DNA from: Geobacter sp. UBA5608
GTDB lineage: Bacteria > Desulfobacterota > Desulfuromonadia > Geobacterales > Pseudopelobacteraceae
Length of the DNA: 18,346 bases
NCBI GenBank assembly: GCA_002424705.1
Contig: DIKW01000079.1
Location: forward strand, 272-18,617
Reading direction: 5' to 3'
Part shown: positions 1 through 6,233 of the stretch, in pieces
How the letters are laid out: each line of letters opens with the position of its first letter
Position numbering within the stretch: the first letter of the stretch is position 1
Program-made: the position numbers and the translations under genes
Notes under the pieces: model-generated
The model's input: only the letters and a program-made list of their open reading frames with translations
What the model was told of the DNA's origin: nothing
Databases searched by the model: none

Positions 1-671
1 CCGACCACGGCCACTTTGTAGTCGATGCCCAGCAGCAGTTGCATCAGTTTGCCGGCGCCGACCATCTGGGCGGTGAGGTAGAAGGTGGAGACGGAGACGG
101 TGGAGATGGCGGCGACGGCACGCACCGGCTTGGGCGAGGTGCGGAAGGAGAGGATGTCGCCCAGGGTGTATTTGCCGGCGTTACGGCAAGGCTCGGCGAC
201 GATCAGCAGGACGGTGATGTAGGCCACCAGCCAGCCGACGGAGTACATGAAGCCGTCATAGCCGTAGAGCGAGATCATGCCGGAAATGCCCAGGAAGGAG
301 GCGGCCGACATGTAGTCGCCGGCAATGGCCCAACCGTTCTGGGTGCCGGTGATGCCGCCACCGGCGGTGTAGAAGTCGGCAGCCGATTTGGTCTGCTTGG
401 CCGACCAGACGACCACGGCCATGGTGGCGGCGATGATCATCAGGAAGATCGGAATGGTGACCTTGGGGTTGGCCTTGAGGCTGGCCTTGGTGGGCGCAGG
501 CGCAGCCGCCTTGGCAGCGTCAGCAGCCGGGGCAACGGCTGCCGGAGCAGCGGCAGGGGCCTGGGCGGCTACCGCAGGGGTCGTTTCAGGGGCCTTAGGG
601 GCCTCGGGGGCGGCGTAGGCGGCGATACTCAGGGAGAGTACGCAACCAAGAGCTACTAACAGTCTCTTCAT
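1..671 (-). CDS. actP: Cation/acetate symporter ActP, N-terminal part (cut by window edge)
   Basis: Sodium:solute symporter family protein of the ActP type, expected to import acetate across the inner membrane with a cation. Only the first 223 codons lie in the window; the 3' part lies beyond base 1. Residues 1-20 form a signal peptide ending AYA. Residues about 21-65 are a very Ala/Pro-rich linker. The first membrane helix is about 71-90, followed by the hallmark stretch DFYTAGGGITGTQNGWAIAG (about 99-118) and GDYMSAASFLGIS, which match E. coli ActP from memory nearly residue for residue. YLTAQMVGAGKLMQLLLGI (199-216) is also diagnostic. The ATG at 671 follows a full-length Shine-Dalgarno that overlaps the stop of the DUF485 gene, so the two are one operon, as in E. 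coli yjcH-actP. The substrate could be another short monocarboxylate. Confidence 0.93.
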   Translation of the reverse strand, partial: MKRLLVALGCVLSLSIAAYAAPEAPKAPETTPAVAAQAPAAAPAAVAPAADAAKAAAPAPTKASLKANPKVTIPIFLMIIAATMAVVVWSAKQTKSAADFYTAGGGITGTQNGWAIAGDYMSAASFLGISGMISLYGYDGFMYSVGWLVAYITVLLIVAEPCRNAGKYTLGDILSFRTSPKPVRAVAAISTVSVSTFYLTAQMVGAGKLMQLLLGIDYKVAVV

Positions 672-674
672 GAT

Positions 675-684
675 ATCACCTCCT
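675..684 (-). promoter_or_regulatory. Extended Shine-Dalgarno of actP overlapping upstream stop codon
   Basis: On the minus strand AGGAGGTGAT lies 3 bases before the actP ATG, nearly the complete complement of the 16S 3' end. The TAG stop of the DUF485 gene (685-683) overlaps it by two bases, so ribosomes ending one gene would sit on the start site of the next. This fixes the actP start and implies translational coupling. Confidence 0.75.
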
Positions 685-991
685 ATTGAAGTTCGTTGAC
701 CAGTTCTCTGGTCAGACGGTCGAAATCTTTGTTGGCAACATGGGCATAGTACATGGCCAGGCCCCAGGAGACAAAAAACTGCGACAACGCAAAAAGGTAG
801 CCGAAGTTGATGCGACCCATGATCTGGATCTTGAAAAGACCAGGGGCGTAGGCTGCACCAATCGGCAACAGGAAGTAGTAAACCGTGGAGAAGATCCACC
901 AGCCAAAAAGGAAGGCCGTCTTTTTGTGGTGCAGTTCGATAAACTTGGGATTTTTAGCTATCGCTGCCCAATCATACGTTTTTTCCGCCAT
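683..991 (-). CDS. DUF485 inner-membrane protein, ActP partner (YjcH family)
   Basis: A 102-residue protein of the DUF485 (YjcH) family, nearly always encoded directly before a sodium:solute symporter. Its exact function is unsettled; an accessory role in symporter assembly or activity is the usual assumption. Two membrane helices are visible, about 25-46 (starting KTAFLFGWW) and about 61-83 (INFGYLFALS onward). The tail YYAHVANKDFDRLTREL is typical of the family. A longer reading could begin 17 codons upstream, but the ATG at 991 is preferred because AAGGA stands 8 bases before it, whereas the in-frame ATG three codons earlier has no room for a ribosome binding site. The stop overlaps the actP Shine-Dalgarno. 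A candidate promoter lies at 1088-1115. Confidence 0.9.
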   Translation of the reverse strand: MAEKTYDWAAIAKNPKFIELHHKKTAFLFGWWIFSTVYYFLLPIGAAYAPGLFKIQIMGRINFGYLFALSQFFVSWGLAMYYAHVANKDFDRLTRELVNELQ

Positions 992-1087
992 GATGTTCAT
1001 CCTTTCCGTAAAATGCGGGATTAACCGCGGTCGACCGAGCATTACCGCAGCGCCTACTCTTCAGTACCACAACCGCTCGCCTAGGCT

Positions 1088-1115
1088 TTTATCACGTCGT
1101 TTTAAAAATCGTCAA
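1088..1115 (-). promoter_or_regulatory. Candidate sigma-70 promoter for DUF485-actP
   Basis: On the minus strand TTGACG (1115-1110) and GATAAA (1093-1088) are separated by 16 bases. The -35 differs from consensus at one position and the -10 at two. Transcription would begin near 1080, giving a leader of roughly 90 bases to the DUF485 start. Identified by eye only. Confidence 0.45.
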
Positions 1116-1138
1116 TTTATTTTTTAACTGCAGGGCAG

Positions 1139-1190
1139 ACATCAAATTTTGATATTAATTTTGGATCGTTACACATCAAAAATATCAAAA
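1139..1190. promoter_or_regulatory. AT-rich dyad and direct repeat upstream of the actP promoter
   Basis: TTTTGATATT (1147-1156) and AATATCAAAA (1181-1190) are perfect 10-base inverted repeats. ACATCAAA occurs directly repeated at 1139-1146 and 1173-1180, 34 bases apart. ATCAAATTTTGAT (1141-1153) is itself a palindrome around one base. The element lies just upstream of the candidate -35 box for DUF485-actP, centred near -88, a position suited to an activator. The binding protein is unknown. Confidence 0.4.
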
Positions 1191-1427
1191 CAACATACAA
1201 TGCGAATATTCCTATGTGCCTCAAATCGGTGTCTTGCTGATCAGAAACTACCGTCTACCGTCACCACATCTCAACGTTGTTCGAACAAACCAGCTTCTGT
1301 TATCCGTCCGCTCTCACACCAGTGAAACAGGCGGCCGTGCTGACGCCCTGCGCCCTATCGTTTCGGACCAGCAGAAAAAATGGGAAGACGCCTCAGCATT
1401 ACGCTAGCAGAGTACGGGAAGCAAAAC

Positions 1428-1443
1428 CGGTACGTGTATTGCC
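1428..1443 (+). promoter_or_regulatory. Candidate sigma-54 (-24/-12) promoter before the acyl-CoA ligase
   Basis: CGGTACGTGTATTGCC carries GG and GC exactly 10 bases apart (GG 1429-1430, GC 1441-1442) and matches the family pattern TGGCACG-N4-TTGC at most positions. The leader to the ATG at 1636 would be about 180 bases. One match of this kind can arise by chance. Confidence 0.35.
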
Positions 1444-1460
1444 ACCACACTGTTTTTCTC

Positions 1461-1490
1461 TTGTTATCATTCAGGCTTCCCGTCTATAGT
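1461..1490 (+). promoter_or_regulatory. Candidate sigma-70 promoter before the acyl-CoA ligase
   Basis: TTGTTA (1461-1466) and TATAGT (1485-1490) with an 18-base spacer. The -10 has one mismatch and the -35 two. It lies just downstream of the sigma-54-like site, so the gene could have two promoters or only one of them. Confidence 0.35.
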
Positions 1491-1635
1491 ACACCGCCCT
1501 GCCCCGGTTGTAACCTGACTGACCGACGCTACAGCAGCGGCAGGCACCCTCGGTACAGAATCCAAAACGACTCAATTTAGAGCAACCAAATTTCTCGCTG
1601 CCGAACGTGAACCCGGCAGCAGCACGGAGACGACC

Positions 1636-3295
1636 ATGCCAGACCTGATCACCCTCACCATTGGCGGCCTGCTGGACGACATTGCCCAACGCTTTCCTGC
1701 CAACGACGCCCTGGTCTACCCTGACCGTGGCATGCGTTATTCCTACGCAGAGTTTAACCAGGTCTGTCGCCAGGTGGCCAAGGGGATGCTCACGCTGGGG
1801 ATCAAAAAGGGGGACCATGTCTCGATCTGGGCCCATAACGTGCCGGAGTGGGCAATCCTGATGTTTGCCAGCGCCAAGATCGGCGCCGTGCTGGTGACGG
1901 TCAACACCGCCTACAAATCGGCTGAACTGGAGTATGTACTCAACCAGTCCGATTCCACCACCCTGTCTCATGGTCAAATCGTGGAAGGACACCGACTACG
2001 TGGCCACTCTGAACGAGGTGGTGCCGGAGCTGGTCACTGCCGAGTTCGGCAAGCTCAACTGCAGCAAACTGCCGTTTCTGAAAAACGTGATCTTCATCGG
2101 TGAAGGCACGCCGGCCGGCATGCTCAACTTCGAGCGGATCGCCGAGCTGGGCAGCCAGGTCAGTGATGCCGAACTGGCTGCCGTTGAGGCGACCATCGGC
2201 TGCAATGACACCATCAACATGCAGTACACCTCCGGCACCACCGGCTTCCCCAAAGGGGTCATGCTGACCAGTCTCAACCTGGTCAATAACGGTTTCCAGA
2301 TCGGCGAATGCATGAAATTTACCGACCAAGACCGACTCTGCATCCCGGTGCCGTTCTTCCACTGCTTCGGCTCCGTGCTCGGAGTAATGGCCTCGGTGAC
2401 CCACGGCACCGCCATGGTACCGGTGGAGATGTTCGACCCCTTAAAGGTGCTGCAGACCATCGAAGCTGAGAAATGCACGGCGGTACATGGCGTACCGACC
2501 ATGTTCATCGCCGAACTGGAACATCCGGATTTCAAGAAGTTTGACCTGTCCACCCTGCGCACCGGCATCATGGCCGGTTCGGTCTGCCCGATCGAGGTGA
2601 TGAAACGGGTGGTCAAGGATATGCACATGACCGACATCACCATCGTCTTCGGCCAGACCGAATCCTCACCCGGCATCACCCAAAGCCGTACCGACGACCC
2701 GCTTGAGCTGCGGGTGGCCACCGTGGGACGTGCCCTGCCCGGGGCCGAGGTCAAGATCGTGGATATCGAGACCGGCGAAACCCTGCCGCCCGGCAAACAG
2801 GGTGAACTCTGCGCCCGCGGCTACATGGTGATGAAGGGCTATTACAAGATGCCTGAGGAGACCGCCAAGGTGATCGACAAGGAGGGTTGGTTGCACACCG
2901 GCGACCTGGCGATCATGGACGAGAACGGCTACTGCAAGATCACCGGCCGGATCAAGCAGATGATCATCCGTGGCGGCGAGAACATCTATCCCAAGGAGAT
3001 CGAAGAATATCTCTACACCCACCCCAAGGTTTCCGACGTGCAGATCTACGGCGTACCGGACAAGAAATACGGTGAGCAGGTCATGGCGGCCATCATCCTT
3101 AAAAAAGGGATGGAGATGACCGAGGAGGAGGTCAAGGCATTTTGCCGCGACAAGATCGCCAACTACAAGATTCCCAAGTATGTTAAGTTTGTGGACGGCT
3201 ACCCGATGACCGCCAGCGGCAAGATTCAGAAGTTCAAGCTGCGTGAGATGGCGATCAAGGAACTGCACCTGGAGGAAGAAGCCGCCTCGGCCTAG
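1636..3295 (+). pseudogene. AMP-forming acyl-CoA ligase (FadD-like), disrupted by a one-base frameshift
   Basis: Fatty acyl-CoA synthetase of the ANL (AMP-binding) superfamily: it would adenylate a carboxylic acid and transfer it to CoA. The reading frame starts at ATG 1636 after GGAGA and runs about 110 codons to 1965. It then continues only in the next frame from about 1970 to the TAG at 3293. Removing one base from TCTC at 1966-1969 (for example C1967) restores a continuous protein of about 552 residues, normal for the family. Its motifs are all intact: P-loop YTSGTTGFPKG (about 197-207), FGQTE (338-342), HTGD (420-423), hinge GRIKQ (437) and the catalytic lysine in TASGKIQK (about 529). 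Without correction, the first frame ends at 2103 as a 155-residue fragment without a catalytic core. The cause may be a sequencing error or a recent mutation. It is not acetyl-CoA synthetase, which is longer. The PilZ gene follows 10 bases after the stop. Confidence 0.88.
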
Positions 3296-3305
3296 AAAGG
3301 GCGTT

Positions 3306-3998
3306 ATGCCACCCAGCTACCCGATCATAGCCATCGCCTACAGCGAGGAGACCCGTCAGGCCTTTATGGCGGCACTCGAACAGGCAGGGGTGGCAGCCGT
3401 GGCCGCAGCCAGCTTTTATGACGCCGAAACCCTGGTGTTGAGCGGCAGCTACAGCGGCCTGCTGGTGGACCTGCCCTCGATCGTCAAGGCCAAGGGAGAT
3501 GAAAAGGTGGTGGCTTGCTCGCTGACCAACTTCTTCCCCACCCTGCGGGTGCGGGCCGTGGGCTCGGTATTGGTGCCGATGACCATGCCGGGAGCCGCTC
3601 GCCAGGATAACAGCCTGAACGACTTTCTGGCCAAATCCTGCAGCGCTTTTGAGCCCCGGCGGCTGCGGCAGCACCGCCGCCGGGAGATCATTATGGCCGC
3701 TCAGCTTCACGGACCAGAGTCCTGCGAACGGACCTTTACCCTCAATCTGTCCTGGGGCGGTGTCTTTCTCCTGCACAGCTTTCCGGAACGGTTCACCATC
3801 GGTGACCCGCTCGACATCTACCTACCGGAGGCTGAGCTGCTGGTGCCGACCAGCATCCGCTGGCTACGCCCCTGGGGTGATCGCCGTTTTTCTGGTCTCG
3901 GACTCCAGTTCTCCCGCATCGATGACCAACTGCATGAAGCCTTAACCATCCTGCTCAAATCCGACCCGGACAACGACCGGGACCGATTGGTGGCCTGA
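3306..3998 (+). CDS. PilZ-domain protein, probable c-di-GMP receptor
   Basis: A 230-residue soluble protein. The C-terminal half (about 115-220) is a PilZ domain: an arginine cluster holding RxxxR (R121-R125) is followed by NLSWGG (147-152), the [D/N]xSxxG motif. Together these bind cyclic di-GMP in the family. The N-terminal 110 residues show an alternating alpha/beta look (IIAIAYSEETRQAF, SGLLVDL) but no motif I can name; similar regions occur in Geobacter PilZ proteins. The start at 3306 is chosen over an upstream in-frame ATG because GAAAGG precedes it and because it begins after the ligase stop. The 10-base gap suggests co-transcription with the ligase. The gene ends 19 bases from the convergent UbiB gene with no visible terminator. 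Confidence 0.85.
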   Translation: MPPSYPIIAIAYSEETRQAFMAALEQAGVAAVAAASFYDAETLVLSGSYSGLLVDLPSIVKAKGDEKVVACSLTNFFPTLRVRAVGSVLVPMTMPGAARQDNSLNDFLAKSCSAFEPRRLRQHRRREIIMAAQLHGPESCERTFTLNLSWGGVFLLHSFPERFTIGDPLDIYLPEAELLVPTSIRWLRPWGDRRFSGLGLQFSRIDDQLHEALTILLKSDPDNDRDRLVA

Positions 3999-4017
3999 CC
4001 GGCAGCTCCTGCCCCCT

Positions 4018-5565
4018 TTACCTTTTCCACCAGATCAGCTTGACCACCGCCAGCCCCAGACAACCCAACGACAGCCAGCCTGCCAACGGGTGCGGCGTGC
4101 CTCGCAGGTAAAAGGCCGCCGCAACCAGCAGACCGATCCAGGCCAGATGCCGCAGCCACTGGTGCAGCGGGCGCAACAGGGCCCGGCGATCATCCTCTGC
4201 CAGATGGACCATCAGATCCCCCTGCTGTAGCGTATCCACCAAGTGACGTGCCTTGACCAGGGTCAGCGGCAGCTGGGCCAGCTCGTGGCCGATCACGCCC
4301 CACAGGCTGTCACGCTCTCCCAAGGCGCGGGTCAGGTTGGCCCGCAGTACCGGCAGTACATCTTTGACGCCATTGTAATTCTCAATATAGCTGGTACCAA
4401 GCCCCTCAATGATCGAGCTGGCCCGCATCACGTAAATGATCTCCTGGGGCAGCTTGAAGGGATAGTCCTTCAGCGTGTCCATCACGCCGAAGGCCAGCTC
4501 CTGCATACTGGTGGCGCTCAACTGGTCGTTTGAGAAGATGCGGAACATCTCCTCGGCCAGGCCGGTCAGTTCATCTTGGGGGGCGCTGTCGGTAATGATG
4601 CCCAGCTTGCGGGTGGCCTGCACCAGCAGCTCGAAATCACGTTCATAGGCTGCCTTGACCGTGTTGATCATGGCCAGCCGGGTGGCGTTGGGGATTCGAC
4701 TGACCATGCCGAAATCGAGCAACACCAATGTCCCATCCGGCGCGACCAGCAGGTTGCCGGGGTGCGGGTCGGCATGAAAAAAGCCCTTCACCAGCATCTG
4801 TTCGGTGTAGAACAACACCAGCCGCTCCATCAATGCCGCAAACGGCACCTCCAGACGGGCCAGCTGTTCCTGATCGTCAAAACGGACCCCTGCCTCGAAG
4901 CTCATCACCAGGGCATCTCGGCTGCTGAACTCCGCATAGGGGACCGGCATCCTGACGCCGCTGTCGGGATAGGCCTGACGGAACCGCTCCAGGTTGGACA
5001 ACTCAGCCTGCATGTCGACTTCCTGCACAATAGTCCGCCGGAAGGCCTGCAGCACCGCTTCGATGGAGTTGCGGGTATACTCGGAAAAAAGCGGGTGCAG
5101 GATTGCCAGAAACCAGCCCAGCAGACGGATATCCTCTCGAACCACCCGCTCGATGCCGTTACGGCGTAACTTGACCGCCACCTGTCGGCCGTCTTGCAGT
5201 ACCGCACGATGCACTTGACCGATGGAGGCGCAGGCCAAAGGCTGCTGTTCAAAACTGCTGAAACAGGCGCCATCGCCAAACGCCCTGACAAAGACCCGAC
5301 TGAAATCGCCGGCCGTCATGGCGGGCAGCTGGTCATGCAGTCGACGCAGCGGATCCAGATAGCTGCTGTCGAAAAAATCTGAACGGGTCGCCAACACCTG
5401 CGCCAGCTTGATAAAACTGGCCCCAAGCTGTTCGATGGCAGTTACCAGGTGTTGCGGCTGTAGCGGTGGTATGCCGAGCCAGCTGGTCCGTTTTCTGATC
5501 AGCAGAAAGACCGTCAGCAACACCCGGAACACCCGGTATACCCGTACCGGGTGGTACTGACGCAT
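4018..5565 (-). CDS. UbiB/ABC1 (AarF) family atypical kinase, membrane-anchored
   Basis: ABC1/UbiB-family protein-kinase-like ATPase, related to E. coli UbiB and COQ8, which support quinone biosynthesis or lipid handling at the membrane. Visible motifs (515-residue numbering): FIKLAQVLATR (51-61), which is the KxGQ motif with Gly replaced by Ala; the Ala-rich loop LACASIGQVHR (110-120); VAVKL with Lys132; the ExD motif E182-D184; the catalytic HADPHPGNLL (264-273); and the metal-binding DFG (284-286). Two hydrophobic helices at about 473-488 and 494-512 form the usual C-terminal anchor. The start is uncertain: ATG 5565 is chosen, with GTG at 5586 an alternative; the longest open frame overlaps the phasin gene and is unlikely. 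The gene follows the phasin-like gene by about 25 bases, so one operon. Whether it acts on menaquinone or something else is unknown. Confidence 0.9.
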   Translation of the reverse strand: MRQYHPVRVYRVFRVLLTVFLLIRKRTSWLGIPPLQPQHLVTAIEQLGASFIKLAQVLATRSDFFDSSYLDPLRRLHDQLPAMTAGDFSRVFVRAFGDGACFSSFEQQPLACASIGQVHRAVLQDGRQVAVKLRRNGIERVVREDIRLLGWFLAILHPLFSEYTRNSIEAVLQAFRRTIVQEVDMQAELSNLERFRQAYPDSGVRMPVPYAEFSSRDALVMSFEAGVRFDDQEQLARLEVPFAALMERLVLFYTEQMLVKGFFHADPHPGNLLVAPDGTLVLLDFGMVSRIPNATRLAMINTVKAAYERDFELLVQATRKLGIITDSAPQDELTGLAEEMFRIFSNDQLSATSMQELAFGVMDTLKDYPFKLPQEIIYVMRASSIIEGLGTSYIENYNGVKDVLPVLRANLTRALGERDSLWGVIGHELAQLPLTLVKARHLVDTLQQGDLMVHLAEDDRRALLRPLHQWLRHLAWIGLLVAAAFYLRGTPHPLAGWLSLGCLGLAVVKLIWWKR

Positions 5566-5590
5566 GAGCACGTAGAGTAAGCGCACCAGC

Positions 5591-5884
5591 TTATGGTTGT
5601 CCTTGACGTTTGCTGGCCAACTCCTCCCGCAGGGCATCCAGGTCTGCCTTGGTAGCCAGCCCCAACTCATCGATGACCTCATTCAGCAGCTGCTTGACCT
5701 CATCTTTCAGCCTGCCCCGCTCCTCACTGCCCTTGGCCACGGCCTGATCAAAAAAATCACGGGCCTTACGCTCATTTTCTTCTTTGAGCCCCTTGGCCGA
5801 CTCCCCGGCCTGTTCCAACTTCTCCTTGGCCATCAAGGCACTGCCCAACCCGAAATAAAACAGTTGCTCCAGCTTGTCTTTCAT
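5591..5884 (-). CDS. Phasin-family small helical protein upstream of UbiB
   Basis: A 97-residue, highly charged, all-helical protein. The N-terminus LFYFGLGSALMAKEKLE, the repeated Glu/Lys helices, and the tail ELGLATKADLDALREEL match the phasin / polyhydroxyalkanoate granule-associated family (PhaI/PhaF N-domain type). The same tail layout also resembles UbiK, the UbiB-pathway accessory factor, which makes the position next to a UbiB gene notable. The ATG at 5884 has AAAGGAG 8 bases upstream, and its first bases overlap the stop of the preceding small frame (ATGA), indicating translational coupling. Coiled-coil character is likely over about 30-95. A phasin-like membrane- or granule-surface role is a family-based expectation; no PHA synthase is in view. 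Confidence 0.75.
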   Translation of the reverse strand: MKDKLEQLFYFGLGSALMAKEKLEQAGESAKGLKEENERKARDFFDQAVAKGSEERGRLKDEVKQLLNEVIDELGLATKADLDALREELASKRQGQP

Positions 5885-6144
5885 GACTGATGCTCCTTTC
5901 TGTGCCGTTCACTGGCCGACAACTCGTCCAGCACCGCTTCATGGGCGGCCACCGAGGCATCTAGTCCGGCGTTGCCACTATCGCCGCGACCGGTCCAGTC
6001 GTTGCCCTGCCTGACATACAGCTATTTCAGGGTCTGCCGTATATGCCGCTCCGCCTTATCCGGTGCCATACTGGCCATCTCAAGCAATGATGCGTACACC
6101 GACATATAGGTATCATCATACCGCTCAGTGATATAGTTCGTCAT
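5881..6144 (-). pseudogene. Small gene interrupted by an in-frame TAG, coupled to the phasin gene
   Basis: The minus strand reads open from ATG 6144 (or GTG 6180) to a TGA at 5883-5881, with one interruption: TAG at 6024-6022, codon 41. The TGA overlaps the phasin ATG as ATGA, the usual sign of a translationally coupled gene pair. The two halves read like one protein: part one starts MTNYITERYDDTYMSVYASL, part two LYVRQGNDWTGRGDSG and ends SERHRKEHQS. The context TLK-stop-LYV fits a lost Gln codon (CAG to TAG). The intact product would be 87 residues (about 99 from the GTG). I do not recognise the family. There is no strong ribosome binding site at the ATG (CGGAG 14 bases upstream). Other genes here end in TAG, so genome-wide recoding is unlikely. 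A nonsense mutation or sequencing error is the simplest view. Confidence 0.6.
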
Positions 6145-6198
6145 TGATATAACGGCCAGCTCCGGGTTTGATATAGACACCAGTATTATTTAATGCTA

Positions 6199-6226
6199 AT
6201 TTTACTTTAAAATTTATTTTTGTCTA
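6199..6226 (-). promoter_or_regulatory. Candidate promoter for the small gene-phasin-ubiB operon
   Basis: On the minus strand TAGACA (6226-6221) and TAAAAT (6204-6199) are 16 bases apart, each with one mismatch to consensus. Transcription would start near 6192. The -35 box lies inside the palindrome at 6220-6232, next to the start codon of the divergent MerR/B12 gene. Confidence 0.5.
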
Positions 6227-6232
6227 GGACAA
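6220..6232. promoter_or_regulatory. Palindrome TTGTC-TAG-GACAA, candidate operator of the CarH-like regulator
   Basis: A perfect 5-base dyad around a 3-base centre. It covers the AGGA ribosome binding site of the MerR/B12 gene (ATG at 6234) and the -35 box of the divergent operon. A further TAGACA half-site lies at 6174-6179. CarH-type repressors are known to bind over the -35 region, so this is the natural place for such an operator. Binding is inferred. Confidence 0.4.
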
Positions 6233-6233
6233 T

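Larger units (their letters stand above)
992..1635. other. Long divergent intergenic region between the actP operon and the acyl-CoA ligase
   Basis: About 640 bases without a supportable gene. Short open frames on both strands lack ribosome binding sites and family features. The stretch 1090-1210 is clearly AT-rich against a GC-rich genome and holds a dyad (1139-1190) and a minus-strand promoter candidate. The right part holds a sigma-54-like and a sigma-70-like element facing the ligase gene. Nothing recognisable as a small RNA or riboswitch was seen between 1210 and 1420. Confidence 0.6.

Noticed and set aside
39..659. 206-codon plus-strand frame at the left edge
   Set aside because: Gly/Asp/His-rich shadow of the actP coding strand; no ribosome binding site and no family features.
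1216..1580. Short plus-strand frames in the 992-1635 gap
   Set aside because: No ribosome binding site, no domain features, and they overlap promoter-like elements.
1961..1980. Programmed +1 frameshift in the ligase
   Set aside because: No slow or stop codon at the shift point and no upstream Shine-Dalgarno-like stimulator as in prfB; a simple indel is more likely.
1471..2404. Minus-strand frames opposite the ligase 5' end
   Set aside because: Shadow frames of the ligase; they carry no recognisable domain or start signals.
6022..6024. TAG read as pyrrolysine
   Set aside because: Other genes here (DUF485, ligase, rpoA) end with TAG, and no pyl genes or methylamine methyltransferase features are seen.
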